A stretch of DNA of 36,656 nt, taken from contig JAFYEU010000075.1 in NCBI GenBank assembly GCA_017544105.1, forward strand, positions 1 to 36,656, written 5' to 3'. This DNA comes from Bacteroidales bacterium. Its GTDB lineage: Bacteria > Bacteroidota > Bacteroidia > Bacteroidales > WCHB1-69. Both the position numbers and the translations under genes were made by a program. The notes beneath the pieces are model-generated. The model worked only from the letters and a program-made list of their open reading frames with translations, ran no database searches and was not told where the DNA came from. The number at the start of each line of letters is the position of its first letter. The stretch's first letter is position 1. Below, in pieces: positions 25,515-33,986 of the stretch.

Positions 25515-26216
25515 TTAAATAGTTAACATGAACTTCACCAATATAACGTATGGTAAAATTTCAAGGGTGCAAAAATAAATAAAAAATTGAAATAAATTAT
25601 ACCTTTTGGGATTAATTTTATAGGAATTATAAAAAAATATGCAAACAAGTGTCAGAAATACAACAATATAGACAGAAATTGCCTGCTTTAAGCCGGCCAG
25701 CATAACCAAAGCCAGGGCCAGATACATGGTCAAGGCAGCGAAGGTGGTGAAGATAAACTTATGCTGATGAAAGGCGAGCTTGTCTTTCTGGTGATCGAAC
25801 AAATAGATATAGAGATTTTGCAACAGCAGTTTCACAAAAAAGATGGACGTCAGCAGGAGCAGCGACAGTCCATAACATCCTATGTAGGTGAACTGGCTGA
25901 TCAGCTCGGGCTTGTAGAGCTCCACGAGCGTGGTGATGCCCAAGGCAAAAACGGTCATGTTGAAAATCAGCATCACATGGAAGATGCGCTGCTCCAAAAT
26001 CTTTCCCTCCCGCTGGAGCAGGGAGAAATAGCGGGGCATCACCAGGGCCTTGATGATCTGGAGCACTTTGCCGCGGGAGGTGGCCACAATGATTGCCAAC
26101 AACACCAACAAAGCCACCAAAAGCAAGACACGCCAGTCATTGGCATGAATCACTGGAGTGTCGCTAAAACCGGAAAACTCTAAGGAATGTCGATTGAATA
26201 AGGTGGAGAGCAGCAC
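25515..26216 (-). CDS. DUF4271 integral membrane protein
   Basis: The 233-residue protein has about six hydrophobic segments (for example 'VLLLVALLVLLAIIVAT', 'GLSLLLLTSIFFVKLLL', 'AISVYIVVFLTLVCIFFY'). It belongs to the Bacteroidetes family DUF4271, of unknown function, found upstream of hemD. The start is GTG (26214-26216), overlapping the TAG stop of the upstream T9SS cargo gene in a TAGTG junction, so it is probably translationally coupled to that gene. Confidence 0.88.
   Translation of the reverse strand: MLLSTLFNRHSLEFSGFSDTPVIHANDWRVLLLVALLVLLAIIVATSRGKVLQIIKALVMPRYFSLLQREGKILEQRIFHVMLIFNMTVFALGITTLVELYKPELISQFTYIGCYGLSLLLLTSIFFVKLLLQNLYIYLFDHQKDKLAFHQHKFIFTTFAALTMYLALALVMLAGLKQAISVYIVVFLTLVCIFFYNSYKINPKRYNLFQFFIYFCTLEILPYVILVKFMLTI
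25570..25577 (-). promoter_or_regulatory. Possible internal promoter for hemD-rnpA-yidD
   Basis: TATTTTTG on the minus strand in the 3' end of the DUF4271 gene, about 82 bases before the hemD ATG, in a strongly AT-rich stretch. No good -33 element; chance match is possible. Confidence 0.3.
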
Positions 26217-26929
26217 TATTTCACCAACAGTTTCTTGGAAGACAACATACGGCCATCGCTTTCTATGCCATAGAAATAGATGCCTGCTTTAACGCCCGTG
26301 AGGTCCACCACGCTCTTGCCAGAGCCGGAAGCCACTCCCCGGTAAACTTCCATGCCCGTCAGATTGCGAATGACAACAAAGGCATTGGAGGCATGATCCA
26401 GGCTATATTCCAAGGTGACAGAAGAGGTGGCAGGGTTCGGGTAAGCGGAGAGTTTCGAAACAGAGGCGAACTCCTGAACACCCGTCGTTGGCGTATAATT
26501 GACAATGAAACTGATGGTGTCGTTGGCATCATCAGCATTCACAATCGTGAAGCGCACCCGCTGCGTAGCGTCATTTTGGGGCGAGAAAGAAGCATGGAAC
26601 ACATTCGACTCATCCGAAAGGTCCCAAGACGATTCTCCTTCCAAAAAGAGTTCTTGAGACGTGTTGCCAGTATAGCAAGTACCGCCGACACAAAAGGTGA
26701 TGGAGCTGGGATCACCATCGGTGAGCACCTGTTTGCGCACCCGAAAATAGACATCATCCTGCGTCTCATTGAAAAATTCAACATACGTATTGGTGGCGAC
26801 ACCTATGGTCGGTTGAACGTAAATAGTGGCGTTGTTGGGAAGCGTCGCGTTCTCGTATTTCAATGTAAGAGGCTGTGCGCCAAGGGCTAAGGCGAACAGG
26901 CAAAATAATATGGTAAACAGATTTCTCAT
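26216..26929 (-). CDS. Small T9SS cargo protein with C-terminal sorting domain
   Basis: The 237-residue protein has a signal peptide (1-18, 'LFTILFCLFALALGA' then Q), a beta-rich central region of unknown fold (about 20-150) with two cysteines close together ('TFCVGGTCYTG'), and a type A T9SS sorting domain (about 160-237: 'LSAYPNPATSSVTLEYSLD', 'NLTGMEVYRG', 'KAGIYFYGIESDG'). It should be exported by the type IX system. The central part resembles a small Ig-like or lipid-exposed domain, but I cannot assign a function. It heads the DUF4271-hemD-rnpA-yidD run. Confidence 0.9.
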   Translation of the reverse strand: MRNLFTILFCLFALALGAQPLTLKYENATLPNNATIYVQPTIGVATNTYVEFFNETQDDVYFRVRKQVLTDGDPSSITFCVGGTCYTGNTSQELFLEGESSWDLSDESNVFHASFSPQNDATQRVRFTIVNADDANDTISFIVNYTPTTGVQEFASVSKLSAYPNPATSSVTLEYSLDHASNAFVVIRNLTGMEVYRGVASGSGKSVVDLTGVKAGIYFYGIESDGRMLSSKKLLVK

Positions 26930-26955
26930 ATTCTTGTATGTTTTTTTTCAGGCTA

Positions 26956-26963
26956 CAAAAATA
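26956..26963 (-). promoter_or_regulatory. Promoter of the small T9SS cargo gene
   Basis: TATTTTTG on the minus strand with TTG about 19 bases upstream, in good agreement with the Bacteroidetes consensus, 26 bases before the ATG. It may also drive DUF4271, hemD, rnpA and yidD. Confidence 0.6.
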
Positions 26964-26999
26964 CAAAAAATATTGCTTTTTACAAGGGAGGATAAAAAA

Positions 27000-27710
27000 T
27001 TATGACAAATTTTGCAAAAGCCTCATAAACAGCTGGTTGAAGGGCGGAGCCACTACTTCTATCGCCTCGTGCCGGACAGGATGTTCAAACCGGAGTCGCC
27101 GGGCGTGGAGCGAGATGCTGCCATCCTCATTGGAACGGCGGGCACCATACTTCAGATCGCCCTTGATAGGACAACCGATAGCGGATAACTGTGCCCGTAT
27201 CTGGTGATGTCGGCCCGTATGCAGATCCACCTCTAGCAGGTGATAACGGTCACCGCTCGCAATCAGGCGATAGGAGAGTTCGGCGCGTTGCCAGCCCTCC
27301 CGTTCCACCTTGGAGACTTCTGACGTGTTGGTGCGCTCATTCTTGCGCAGATAGTGTACCAGCGTTCCCTCCGGCTCTTCCGGCGCCTGCTCCACGATGG
27401 CCCAGTATGTCTTCTCTAATGTCCGATCCTTGACCATCGCATTCATGCGGGCCAGCGCTTTGGAGGTCTTGGCGAAGATGACCGCACCGCTCACAGGCCG
27501 GTCGATACGGTGCACCAGTCCGCAGAAGACATTGCCGGGCTTGTTGGCACTCACCTTGATATATTGGCGCACCAGCTCCAGCAAAGGCTCGTCACCAGTC
27601 TTGTCGCCCTGCACAATCTCCCCCGCCCGCTTGTTCACAATGAGCAGGTGGTTGTCCTCGTAAAGGATGCGGCTGCTGATGTCGGCCAAATCAGTATTGC
27701 TCTGACTCAT
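27000..27710 (-). CDS. RluA-family pseudouridine synthase
   Basis: Isomerises uridine to pseudouridine in rRNA or tRNA. The 236-residue protein carries the family motif '[16 protein letters not shown]' with catalytic D70, followed by '[10 protein letters not shown]' and '[25 protein letters not shown]'. There is no S4 domain, so it resembles the short RluA/RluC-like single-domain forms; the target site cannot be told from sequence. An in-frame ATG at 27773 would place 21 extra residues inside panB; the ATG at 27708-27710 overlaps the panB end by 20 bases and is preferred, implying coupling to panB. Confidence 0.92.
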   Translation of the reverse strand: MSQSNTDLADISSRILYEDNHLLIVNKRAGEIVQGDKTGDEPLLELVRQYIKVSANKPGNVFCGLVHRIDRPVSGAVIFAKTSKALARMNAMVKDRTLEKTYWAIVEQAPEEPEGTLVHYLRKNERTNTSEVSKVEREGWQRAELSYRLIASGDRYHLLEVDLHTGRHHQIRAQLSAIGCPIKGDLKYGARRSNEDGSISLHARRLRFEHPVRHEAIEVVAPPFNQLFMRLLQNLS

Positions 27711-28512
27711 TGGGGAAATTGCGGCTCTTGACGTCGTCGATATAATGCTCGATAGCGCCCACAATCTCCTCACTGAGGTTCAGGTAACGGCGCAGGAAGC
27801 GGGGTGAGAACTGTTGGGTGATGCCCATCATGTCGTGGAAAACGAGCACCTGTCCGCTGGTCTCGCGACCGGCACCAATGCCAATGGTCGGGATATGAAG
27901 CGAATCGGTGACCTTGGCTGCCAACGCGGCAGGAATCTTCTCCAGCACCAACGCAAAACAGCCGTGCTCTTCCAGCAGCTTGGCATTCTCCATCAGCTGA
28001 TCGGCCTCTTCCTCGCTGGTAGCACGCACCGCATAGGTTCCGAACTTGTTGATAGACTGAGGGGTAAGGCCAAGATGCCCCATCACGGGGATGCCGGCGC
28101 TGAGGATACGGTCGATAGACTCGATGACCTCTGCCCCACCCTCCAGCTTGACGGCGTCGGCGCCCGACTCCTTCATAATGCGGATGGCGGAGGCCAGGGC
28201 CTGCTTGGAGTTGCCCTGATAGGTACCAAACGGCAGATCAACCACCACCAGCGCGCGCTTGACGGCACGCACCACCGAACTGGCATGGTATATCATATCG
28301 TCCAAGGTGATGGGCAAGGTGGTCTTGTAGCCCGCCATCACATTGGCGGCGGAGTCGCCCACCAGGATGACATCGATCTTCGCCATGTCCAACAAAGTGG
28401 CGATGGAATAGTCATAAGCCGTCAACATGGCAATACGCTCGTTGGCGTTGCGCATCTTCTGCAGCGTGTTGGTCGTGATTTTCGTAATGTTCTCTGTTAA
28501 ATATCCAGCCAT
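27691..28512 (-). CDS. panB: 3-methyl-2-oxobutanoate hydroxymethyltransferase
   Basis: First committed enzyme of pantothenate synthesis: it transfers a hydroxymethyl group from methylene-THF to alpha-ketoisovalerate, giving ketopantoate. The 273-residue protein matches the family throughout: '[11 protein letters not shown]'-like start '[17 protein letters not shown]', metal-binding '[14 protein letters not shown]', '[16 protein letters not shown]', 'AVKLEGG', '[13 protein letters not shown]' and '[22 protein letters not shown]'. panC and panD are not adjacent. A -7 box precedes it and the GCGGAA repeat block lies just beyond that. Confidence 0.97.
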   Translation of the reverse strand: MAGYLTENITKITTNTLQKMRNANERIAMLTAYDYSIATLLDMAKIDVILVGDSAANVMAGYKTTLPITLDDMIYHASSVVRAVKRALVVVDLPFGTYQGNSKQALASAIRIMKESGADAVKLEGGAEVIESIDRILSAGIPVMGHLGLTPQSINKFGTYAVRATSEEEADQLMENAKLLEEHGCFALVLEKIPAALAAKVTDSLHIPTIGIGAGRETSGQVLVFHDMMGITQQFSPRFLRRYLNLSEEIVGAIEHYIDDVKSRNFPNESEQY

Positions 28513-28535
28513 TTCTGCTTTGAATTTAGAAAGTG

Positions 28536-28543
28536 CAAAAATA
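28536..28543 (-). promoter_or_regulatory. -7 box TATTTTTG of panB
   Basis: Exact TAnnTTTG on the minus strand, 23 bases before the panB ATG. It lies 47 bases from the edge of the GCGGAA repeat block, which is upstream in transcription. Confidence 0.6.
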
Positions 28544-28590
28544 GTAAAAAATACAATGTGCAGTCGATTATTTGCAGTGGTAGAATTATA

Positions 28591-28818
28591 GATTGCGGAA
28601 AAATGCAGAAACTATGCGGAAGTAATGCGGAAATTCAAGGAAGAATGATGACAATAAAATTTCCGCGTATTTCTGTTTTTTCCGCACATTTCCGCATCAA
28701 AGAGAGTAGATTGCGGAAAAATGCAGAAACTATGCAGAAGTAATGCGGAAACTCAAGGAAGAATGATGACAATAAAATTTCCGCGTATTTCTGTTTTTTC
28801 CGCCTATTTCCGCATCAA
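28591..28818. repeat. Tandem duplication of a 118-bp GCGGAA-array unit
   Basis: Two copies (28591-28700 and 28709-28818) match at 106 of 110 aligned positions with a 118-base period. Each has a left arm with GCGGAA/GCAGAA motifs spaced 10-11 bases and a right arm with the complementary TTCCGC motifs at similar spacing, around a non-palindromic centre (AAGGAAGAATGATGACAATA). Each copy could fold as a long imperfect hairpin, or present helically phased binding sites. No coding potential was accepted: a frame crossing both copies simply repeats itself. The block fills the 360-base gap between panB and the MFS gene, together with the panB promoter and the MFS terminator. Confidence 0.85.
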
Positions 28819-28848
28819 AAAAAGGGAGAACCTATCGGCTCCCCCTTT
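28817..28848 (-). terminator. Intrinsic terminator of the gal cluster
   Basis: On the minus strand, a 12-bp stem (AAAGGGGGAGCC / GGTTCTCCCTTT, with two G-T pairs) and a GATA loop are followed by T residues down to 28817. It lies 24 bases after the MFS stop codon, and its T tract touches the end of the GCGGAA repeat block. Confidence 0.88.
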
Positions 28849-28872
28849 GAAAACTATTAAATCATCACTCCC

Positions 28873-30171
28873 TTACTCCACCGGAATGTCCGTATTGACG
28901 TTCTTGGAGCCCCAGAGGGCGTAGAACAGGATGTAGGCGGCGCAGGCCAGCACCACAAAGAAGCTGGTCATGTAGCTGCCCGTAACGTCGGCGAGCCAGC
29001 CCTGGAGACCCAGCACGATAGCGAAACCGAACACCATGGTCATGAAGGCACCGGAAGCAATGGCCGTGTATTTGCCCAATCCTTCGGTAGCCAAGTTGAA
29101 GATGGCACCCCACATCACAGAGGAGCATAAGCCCACGAGGATGAAGGCGAAGATGCCGATCGGCACTTGCGCCCAGATCACGGAGAGGTTGGCCCAGTCG
29201 ATGCCGGGGACCTTCACCATGACAGAGCTGGGGGCGAACATGCCGAAGGCGACGAGCGCCACAGCCAAGCCGGACACAGTGGCCAGCATGGTCTTCGTGG
29301 AGACCTTTCCGCCGATGGCGCCACCGATGAACCGGCCGACGAGCATCATCAGCCAATAAACGGCTACAATAAGTCCTACCACCGTGCCGTCCATGCCCAA
29401 ACCTGGCGTGGCGGCATCCGGGGCGGCTGTCATATACTGCATCATGTAGGTGGGAGGACCCACTTCCACAGAGCCATACAGGAAGATGGCCAGGATACCC
29501 AATTTGAAATGACGGAAGGAGAAGGCGCTGTACTTGTCTTTCGGCGCATTGGCATCCTTCAGCTCGACAGGCTGTTGCGGCTCCTCAATCTTGGTGAAGA
29601 GGATCACGATGAAGGCGACCACGAAGATGGCCAGGGCGATCATCAGCGCAGGCGTGGCATCGGCAATCTTGGCCTTGGTAGCCTCACCAATGAGCGCACC
29701 CATGATGATGTACACCGCCACAGCTGCGGCAGAGTTGAAGACACCACCAATTTGGATCAGCTGGTTGCCCTTGTTGCCACCACCGCCCAACAGGTTGAGC
29801 ATCGGGTTGACAACCGTGTTCAGCATGCACATGCAGAAGCCGGCGATGAAAGCACCCACCAGATAGACAGCAAAGCTGCCGACCTGACCGCTGAGCCATT
29901 GTACCAGGATACCGACGATGCCGACTGCCAGAGCCATCAAGGCGGTCTTCTTGTAGCCAAAACGCTTGATCAGCATACCCGAAGGGATACCCATCACCAA
30001 ATAGGCGATAAAGTTGCCGTAGTTACCAATCTGGGACAAGAAGTTCGAGGCCCCGAACTGGTTTTTGACGATAACGGCCATCGGTGAACACAAGTTGGTT
30101 ACGAAGGCAATCATCGCGAAGAGGGCAATCATCACAATGATAGCACCCCATTGTTTTGTTTTTGTACTCAT
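28873..30171 (-). CDS. MFS sugar transporter (FucP/GluP family), probably galactose
   Basis: The 432-residue protein has about 12 transmembrane segments, typical of proton-coupled fucose/glucose/galactose symporters of the FHS family. Supporting stretches are 'FGASNFLSQIGNYGNFIAYLVMGIPSGMLIKRFGYKK', read in parts around residues 38-75, 'GFCMCMLNTVVNPMLNLLGGGGNKGNQLIQIGGVFNS' around 110-150, and 'MMLVGRFIGGAIGGKVS' in the second half. Substrate is inferred from its position 10 bases after galM and in line with galK. The C-terminal half contains many glycine/alanine-rich helices. A strong terminator ends the unit. Confidence 0.9.
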   Translation of the reverse strand: MSTKTKQWGAIIVMIALFAMIAFVTNLCSPMAVIVKNQFGASNFLSQIGNYGNFIAYLVMGIPSGMLIKRFGYKKTALMALAVGIVGILVQWLSGQVGSFAVYLVGAFIAGFCMCMLNTVVNPMLNLLGGGGNKGNQLIQIGGVFNSAAAVAVYIIMGALIGEATKAKIADATPALMIALAIFVVAFIVILFTKIEEPQQPVELKDANAPKDKYSAFSFRHFKLGILAIFLYGSVEVGPPTYMMQYMTAAPDAATPGLGMDGTVVGLIVAVYWLMMLVGRFIGGAIGGKVSTKTMLATVSGLAVALVAFGMFAPSSVMVKVPGIDWANLSVIWAQVPIGIFAFILVGLCSSVMWGAIFNLATEGLGKYTAIASGAFMTMVFGFAIVLGLQGWLADVTGSYMTSFFVVLACAAYILFYALWGSKNVNTDIPVE

Positions 30172-30181
30172 TTGTTTATTA

Positions 30182-31249
30182 TTATAAGGTTGTTAAAAAA
30201 TAAAATTTGATTGATTTCTTGTATGTTTCACCGGGTCGGAGGATCGTGCTGGGGAAGTTGGCATGATTAGGGGCATCGGGCAGGGCCTGGCACTCCAGCG
30301 CCACCCCATCGTAATCATGGTAGAGATGGCCGTTCTTCCCTGACGGGCAGCCCTCCAGCCAGTTGCCGGTATAGACCTGCAATCCCGGTTGGTTCGTGGC
30401 AATTCCAACCACACGACCCGTTCCCTCATGTGAGAGCACGGCAGCCATGCGCAGCGAATCGTCGTCATCCTCTTTATCCGTATCCAACACCCAACAACTG
30501 TCGTAACCTTTGCCAAAACGGAGCGCGTCGAAGTCGGCCCGGATGTCTTGCCCGATCAACTTCTCTTCGAGGAAATCCATGGGGGTTCCTGCCACGGGGA
30601 GCATTTTGCCTGTCGGGATAAGATCTTGGTCCGTATCCAAATACTGTTCCGCATAGATTCGCAGATGATGGTCCAGTACATCGCCAACGCCCTCGCCTTT
30701 CAGGTTAAAGTAGGTGTGGTTGGTCAGATTGACAATTGTCGGCTTGTCGGTTGTGGCCTGCATATCAACCTGTAGCGCGTTGGTTTCCAGCAAGGTATAG
30801 CGCACCATAGCGATCAGGTTCCCAGGATAGCCTTGCTCGCCGTCTGCCGCGGCATAGGTGAAGACCACGCTGTCGTCCACCACCTCGCCGTTCCACTTTC
30901 GGTTGGCAAAGCCCAAGGCGCCGCCATGGAGGTGGTGCTTGCCGGCGGCAGTGTTCAGGTCCAGCTGATAGGTCTCATCATCGATGCTAAAACGGCCGTG
31001 GGCGATACGATTGGCACTGCGTCCGGGCACCTTGCCCATGCAGGGGCCATCGCCGAAGTAGTCTTCCGGCTTGGCATAGCCCAGGACGATATCCGCCATA
31101 CGGCCATCCCTGTCGGGGGTCATGAGGCTGACAATACCCGCTCCTATCTCGCTCAATTGCACGCGCAGGCCATGCTCGTTCGCTATCGTGAACAGCCGCA
31201 CATCAACTCCCTCAGGATCCTTACCCCAGATTTTTGTTTCAATATGCAT
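30182..31249 (-). CDS. galM: Aldose 1-epimerase (galactose mutarotase)
   Basis: Interconverts alpha and beta anomers of galactose and other aldoses, supplying the alpha anomer to galactokinase. The 355-residue protein has 'VPGRSANRIAHGRF' (substrate-binding Asn-Arg), 'HHLHGGALGFANRKW', the catalytic histidine segment 'VNLTNHTYFNLKG', and 'LQVYTGNW' and 'ECQALPDAPNH' towards the catalytic glutamate region, ending with 'LRPGETY'. It has no signal peptide, so it acts in the cytoplasm, unlike the secreted GalM forms of some Bacteroidales. It precedes the MFS gene by 10 bases. An octad repeat lies just upstream. Confidence 0.95.
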   Translation of the reverse strand: MHIETKIWGKDPEGVDVRLFTIANEHGLRVQLSEIGAGIVSLMTPDRDGRMADIVLGYAKPEDYFGDGPCMGKVPGRSANRIAHGRFSIDDETYQLDLNTAAGKHHLHGGALGFANRKWNGEVVDDSVVFTYAAADGEQGYPGNLIAMVRYTLLETNALQVDMQATTDKPTIVNLTNHTYFNLKGEGVGDVLDHHLRIYAEQYLDTDQDLIPTGKMLPVAGTPMDFLEEKLIGQDIRADFDALRFGKGYDSCWVLDTDKEDDDDSLRMAAVLSHEGTGRVVGIATNQPGLQVYTGNWLEGCPSGKNGHLYHDYDGVALECQALPDAPNHANFPSTILRPGETYKKSIKFYFLTTL

Positions 31250-31264
31250 TAAATTAAAATAGAA

Positions 31265-31296
31265 TTGTTGAAGTGTTGAACTGTTGAATTGTTGAG
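31265..31296. repeat. Octad repeat, 4 units (NTGTTGAA)
   Basis: Four perfectly phased 8-base units (first TTGTTGAA, then GTGTTGAA, CTGTTGAA, TTGTTGAG), 16 bases upstream of the galM start. A short heptad run (ATTATCT, ATAATCT, GTTATCT; 31319-31339) follows and overlaps the stop codon of the nucleotidyltransferase gene. Confidence 0.6.
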
Positions 31297-31333
31297 AATT
31301 CCTCCCGACTCATCAACTATTATCTATAATCTG

Positions 31334-32245
31334 TTATCTGTCCCACAATTTCTCCGGATATACGCCCCTCTCAATCAGCTCCCGCACCTTGCGCATCACC
31401 TCGGGCTTGTCTTCCTTGTAGGTGACGCCGAACCACGAGGCGTTGCTGGAGAGCACTTTCAGCTTGGCAGTGCCGTCGTTAATAGCGTTGTTGACCATCA
31501 ACGGGATATAAAACTCGGCCTTGATATTGGTCTGGGCAGGCCCTTTCAAGAACTCCACAAAGCCCTTCTCCGAATAATCGAAGAAGTCGGGGGTGAAGCC
31601 AAAGAAGTTCATGGAGACGAGCGAATCCATATCCAGCGGATGCGAACCGGTCTCGTCGGTGTAGGCCGCGCCACCGTCATCGGTGTGCCCGATAGCGGTG
31701 CGCTCCACGATGGTCAGCAGGTAATCGTCCGCGTCGGCGGTGCAGATGCCGCGCGACACGGTGCCGAAGTCGGACATGGTATTGCGCAGCTTGTAAGCCA
31801 CCATGCTATAGGCCCCTTTTTGGCCTTCGCAATGACGCAGATAGTCGGCCAGCACCTCGTAGGCCTCTTTGCCGTAGAAGTCGTCCGCATTGATGGCGGC
31901 GAACGGCTCGTGGATGACATCCTTGGCCATCAGCACGGCATGGCAGGTGCCCCACGGCTTCACACGCCCTTCCGGCACCATGAAGCCCGCCGGCAGTTTG
32001 TCCAGCGACTGGTACACATACTCTACGGGGATGCCGAATTTCTCGGTGTTATTGACTTTCTTAAACGCCTCGGCGAAGTCTTCGCGAATGACGAAGACCA
32101 CCTTGCCGAAGCCGGCACGTTTGGCGTCATAGATGGAATAATCAAGGATGGCCTCATTGTTGGGGCCGATGCCGTCCATCTGCTTCAAGGCCCCATAACG
32201 AGAGCCCAAGCCCGCGGCGAGAACTAATAATGTAGGGGAATTCAT
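31334..32245 (-). CDS. Sugar-phosphate nucleotidyltransferase family protein
   Basis: The 303-residue protein has the nucleotidyltransferase fold of UTP/dTTP-sugar pyrophosphorylases: 'LLVLAAGLGSRYGALKQM' (nucleotide-binding loop, G-x-G-[ST]-R....K), 'DYSIYDAKRAGFGKVVFVIR', 'GTCHAVLMA', and an acidic pair in 'FAAINADDFYG' for the metal. Substrate is unknown. Its place between galK and galM suggests it acts on a galactose-derived or related sugar 1-phosphate, perhaps as a UDP-sugar pyrophosphorylase; this is an inference. The frame could open at a TTG (32254), but the ATG at 32243-32245 is preferred. Upstream is a heptad block. Confidence 0.85.
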   Translation of the reverse strand: MNSPTLLVLAAGLGSRYGALKQMDGIGPNNEAILDYSIYDAKRAGFGKVVFVIREDFAEAFKKVNNTEKFGIPVEYVYQSLDKLPAGFMVPEGRVKPWGTCHAVLMAKDVIHEPFAAINADDFYGKEAYEVLADYLRHCEGQKGAYSMVAYKLRNTMSDFGTVSRGICTADADDYLLTIVERTAIGHTDDGGAAYTDETGSHPLDMDSLVSMNFFGFTPDFFDYSEKGFVEFLKGPAQTNIKAEFYIPLMVNNAINDGTAKLKVLSSNASWFGVTYKEDKPEVMRKVRELIERGVYPEKLWDR

Positions 32246-32253
32246 AATTATCA

Positions 32254-32288
32254 AGTTATAAGTTTGTAGTTAGCAGTTAGTAGTTTTA
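32254..32288. repeat. Heptad repeat, 5 units (AGTTNNN)
   Basis: Five phased 7-base units (AGTTATA, AGTTTGT, AGTTAGC, and two more) fill the gap between the nucleotidyltransferase start and the end of the four-helix-bundle pseudogene. Confidence 0.65.
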
Positions 32289-32643
32289 TGTGTTTAGTTT
32301 TTGTTTGATTGTTTTTGTAATGCTGTTTAACATTCTATATAATTCGTTGCATTCAGCCGCAATATTCTTGTATTCATCAGTAGTAATATAGTTCGTTTTG
32401 TGTAAAAGTTCCAACCAATATTCAGTTTCAGCCGTTTGATATGTATATTTTAGAGAGGAAGTCTTTTTCACTCACCCCATGCTGTGCTTCGACAAGATTA
32501 GCTCCAATGCTTGTTCCACTTCTCAATAATTGTTTGGAAAGCACATACTCCTTCTTTTCTTCAATGAGCATTTTGTACAAACATACTATGTTCACTGCAA
32601 ACCCCATGCATTTTTCTCTCAAGTATTTCCCAAAATCCTCCAT
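32286..32643 (-). pseudogene. Four-helix-bundle protein (23S rRNA intervening-sequence protein family), frameshifted
   Basis: Two overlapping frames together make a complete member of the four-helix-bundle / S23 family (about 119 residues). The first (32643 to 32428) has 'SKQLLRSGTSIGANLVEAQHGVSEKDFLSK', read in parts; the second (to 32286) continues 'TAETEYWLELLHKTNYIT...YRMLNSITKTIKQKLNT'. The switch lies within about 32435-32448, and compared with relatives a few residues are missing there, pointing to a small deletion that is not a multiple of three. Either the gene is broken or the assembly has an error. The family is of unknown function, often encoded in rRNA intervening sequences or beside sugar genes in Bacteroidetes. 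Confidence 0.8.
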
Positions 32644-32697
32644 AACTTCTAACTCCTAACTGACAACTGAACACTGATAACTGACAACTCATTGAAC
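32642..32697. repeat. Heptad repeat, 7-8 units (TAACTNN type) between galK and the pseudogene
   Basis: Phased 7-base units (ATAACTT, CTAACTC, then CTAACTG and others) fill the whole gap between the galK stop codon (32689-32691) and the pseudogene start. They match the units at 6328-6397, including CTAACTC directly following a TAACTT unit. Confidence 0.75.
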
Positions 32698-33837
32698 TTT
32701 TTTTGCTCCATCGGAGATCACTACGTTGTATATCTTGGGTTCGTGGCCGAAGCGGGCGGCGAACTTTTCTTGGGCAGTGGCAACGAAAGTGTCGTACAGT
32801 TCCTCCTTCACCAGGTTGATGGTGCAGCCGCCGAAGCCACCACCCATCACACGTGAGCCGGTGACGCCGCACTCCTTGGCTATCTCGTTGAGGAAGTCTA
32901 ACTCGTCGCAGCTGACCTCGTAGAGTTTGCTCATGCCATGATGGGTACCATACATCTTCTCCCCAACAGTCTCATAGTCACCGCATCCCAGGGCCTCGCA
33001 CACATCCAGCACCCGCTGTTTCTCTTCTATCACGTAGGCTGCGCGGCGGTAATCCTCCTCCGAGATTTCACTCCAGACCTCTTCAAGCATCGGCATATCG
33101 GCGTCACTGAGGTATTGGACTTCCGGATGACGGGCCGCAATATGACGGCAGACATTCTCGCACGACTCCCGGCGTTTGTTGTACGCCGACGAGGCCAGCT
33201 CGTGTTTCACCACCGTGTCCAGCAGCACCAGTTTGTACCCTTCCGGATTGAAGGGGAAATACTCAAACTTCATCGTGGCGCAGTTGAGACGCATCAAATG
33301 GCCGGCCTTGCCAAACAGGGAGGCGAATTGGTCCATAATGCCGCATTTCACCCCGCAGTAGTTGTGTTCAGTGGCCTGTCCGATACGCGCCAGCTCGAAC
33401 TTGTCTATTCCCAAATTCAGGAGATCATTCAATGCAAAAGCAAAAGTGCTCTCCAAAGCCGCTGACGACGACATGCCAGCGCCCAAAGGGACATCACCAT
33501 AGAAAGCCGTGTCAAAGCCTTGCAGCTGATAGCCACGCTTCTGGATTTCACGACAAACACCGAAGATATAGCATGCCCAGTGTTCGGCGGGCTTGTCCTC
33601 CTCACGCATGCCGAACTCGCAATATTCGTCGTAATCGACCGCATATGCCCGCACCTTATCGGTACCATTCATCGACACACAAGCATAAATGGCCTTGTCG
33701 ATGGCACCGGGAAAAACAAATCCCCCATTATAGTCCGTATGTTCACCAATCAGGTTCACACGGCCCGGGGAGGTATACAAGGCTCCCTCTCCTCCAAACC
33801 GTTGAAGAAAAAGAGATTGTAAGGTGTCTATATTCAT
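32689..33837 (-). CDS. galK: Galactokinase
   Basis: GHMP kinase that makes galactose 1-phosphate from galactose and ATP. The 382-residue protein has the galactokinase signature 'GRVNLIGEHTDYNGGFVFP' (about 25-43), the GHMP ATP-binding motif 'PLGAGMSSSAALESTFAFAL' (about 118-137) and the C-terminal 'VMGGGFGGCTINLV'. It is the first gene of the gal cluster in reading order. Upstream there is only a near match to a -7 box (TTAATTTG at about 33866-33873). Its downstream gap consists entirely of heptad repeats. Confidence 0.96.
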   Translation of the reverse strand: MNIDTLQSLFLQRFGGEGALYTSPGRVNLIGEHTDYNGGFVFPGAIDKAIYACVSMNGTDKVRAYAVDYDEYCEFGMREEDKPAEHWACYIFGVCREIQKRGYQLQGFDTAFYGDVPLGAGMSSSAALESTFAFALNDLLNLGIDKFELARIGQATEHNYCGVKCGIMDQFASLFGKAGHLMRLNCATMKFEYFPFNPEGYKLVLLDTVVKHELASSAYNKRRESCENVCRHIAARHPEVQYLSDADMPMLEEVWSEISEEDYRRAAYVIEEKQRVLDVCEALGCGDYETVGEKMYGTHHGMSKLYEVSCDELDFLNEIAKECGVTGSRVMGGGFGGCTINLVKEELYDTFVATAQEKFAARFGHEPKIYNVVISDGAKKVQ

Positions 33838-33986
33838 AATCTGTATTTATTTCAAACGAGGGCGCAAATTAACAAAAATTTGAATCGGATACGAATCTAT
33901 TTTTCAACACCCGTCACCTAACAAGTCATCCTCTTGAAAAGTGTCGTTTTGATCTCCATTTTTTTCGAGAGATACCATAAAATAAG

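Noticed and set aside
28591..28818. CRISPR array or protein-coding repeat
   Set aside because: Only two long copies without spacers; short frames in it repeat the same DNA and cross an inverted-repeat structure.
29167..30087. Plus-strand frame opposite the MFS transporter
   Set aside because: Low-complexity H/D/G-rich translation typical of an antisense shadow.
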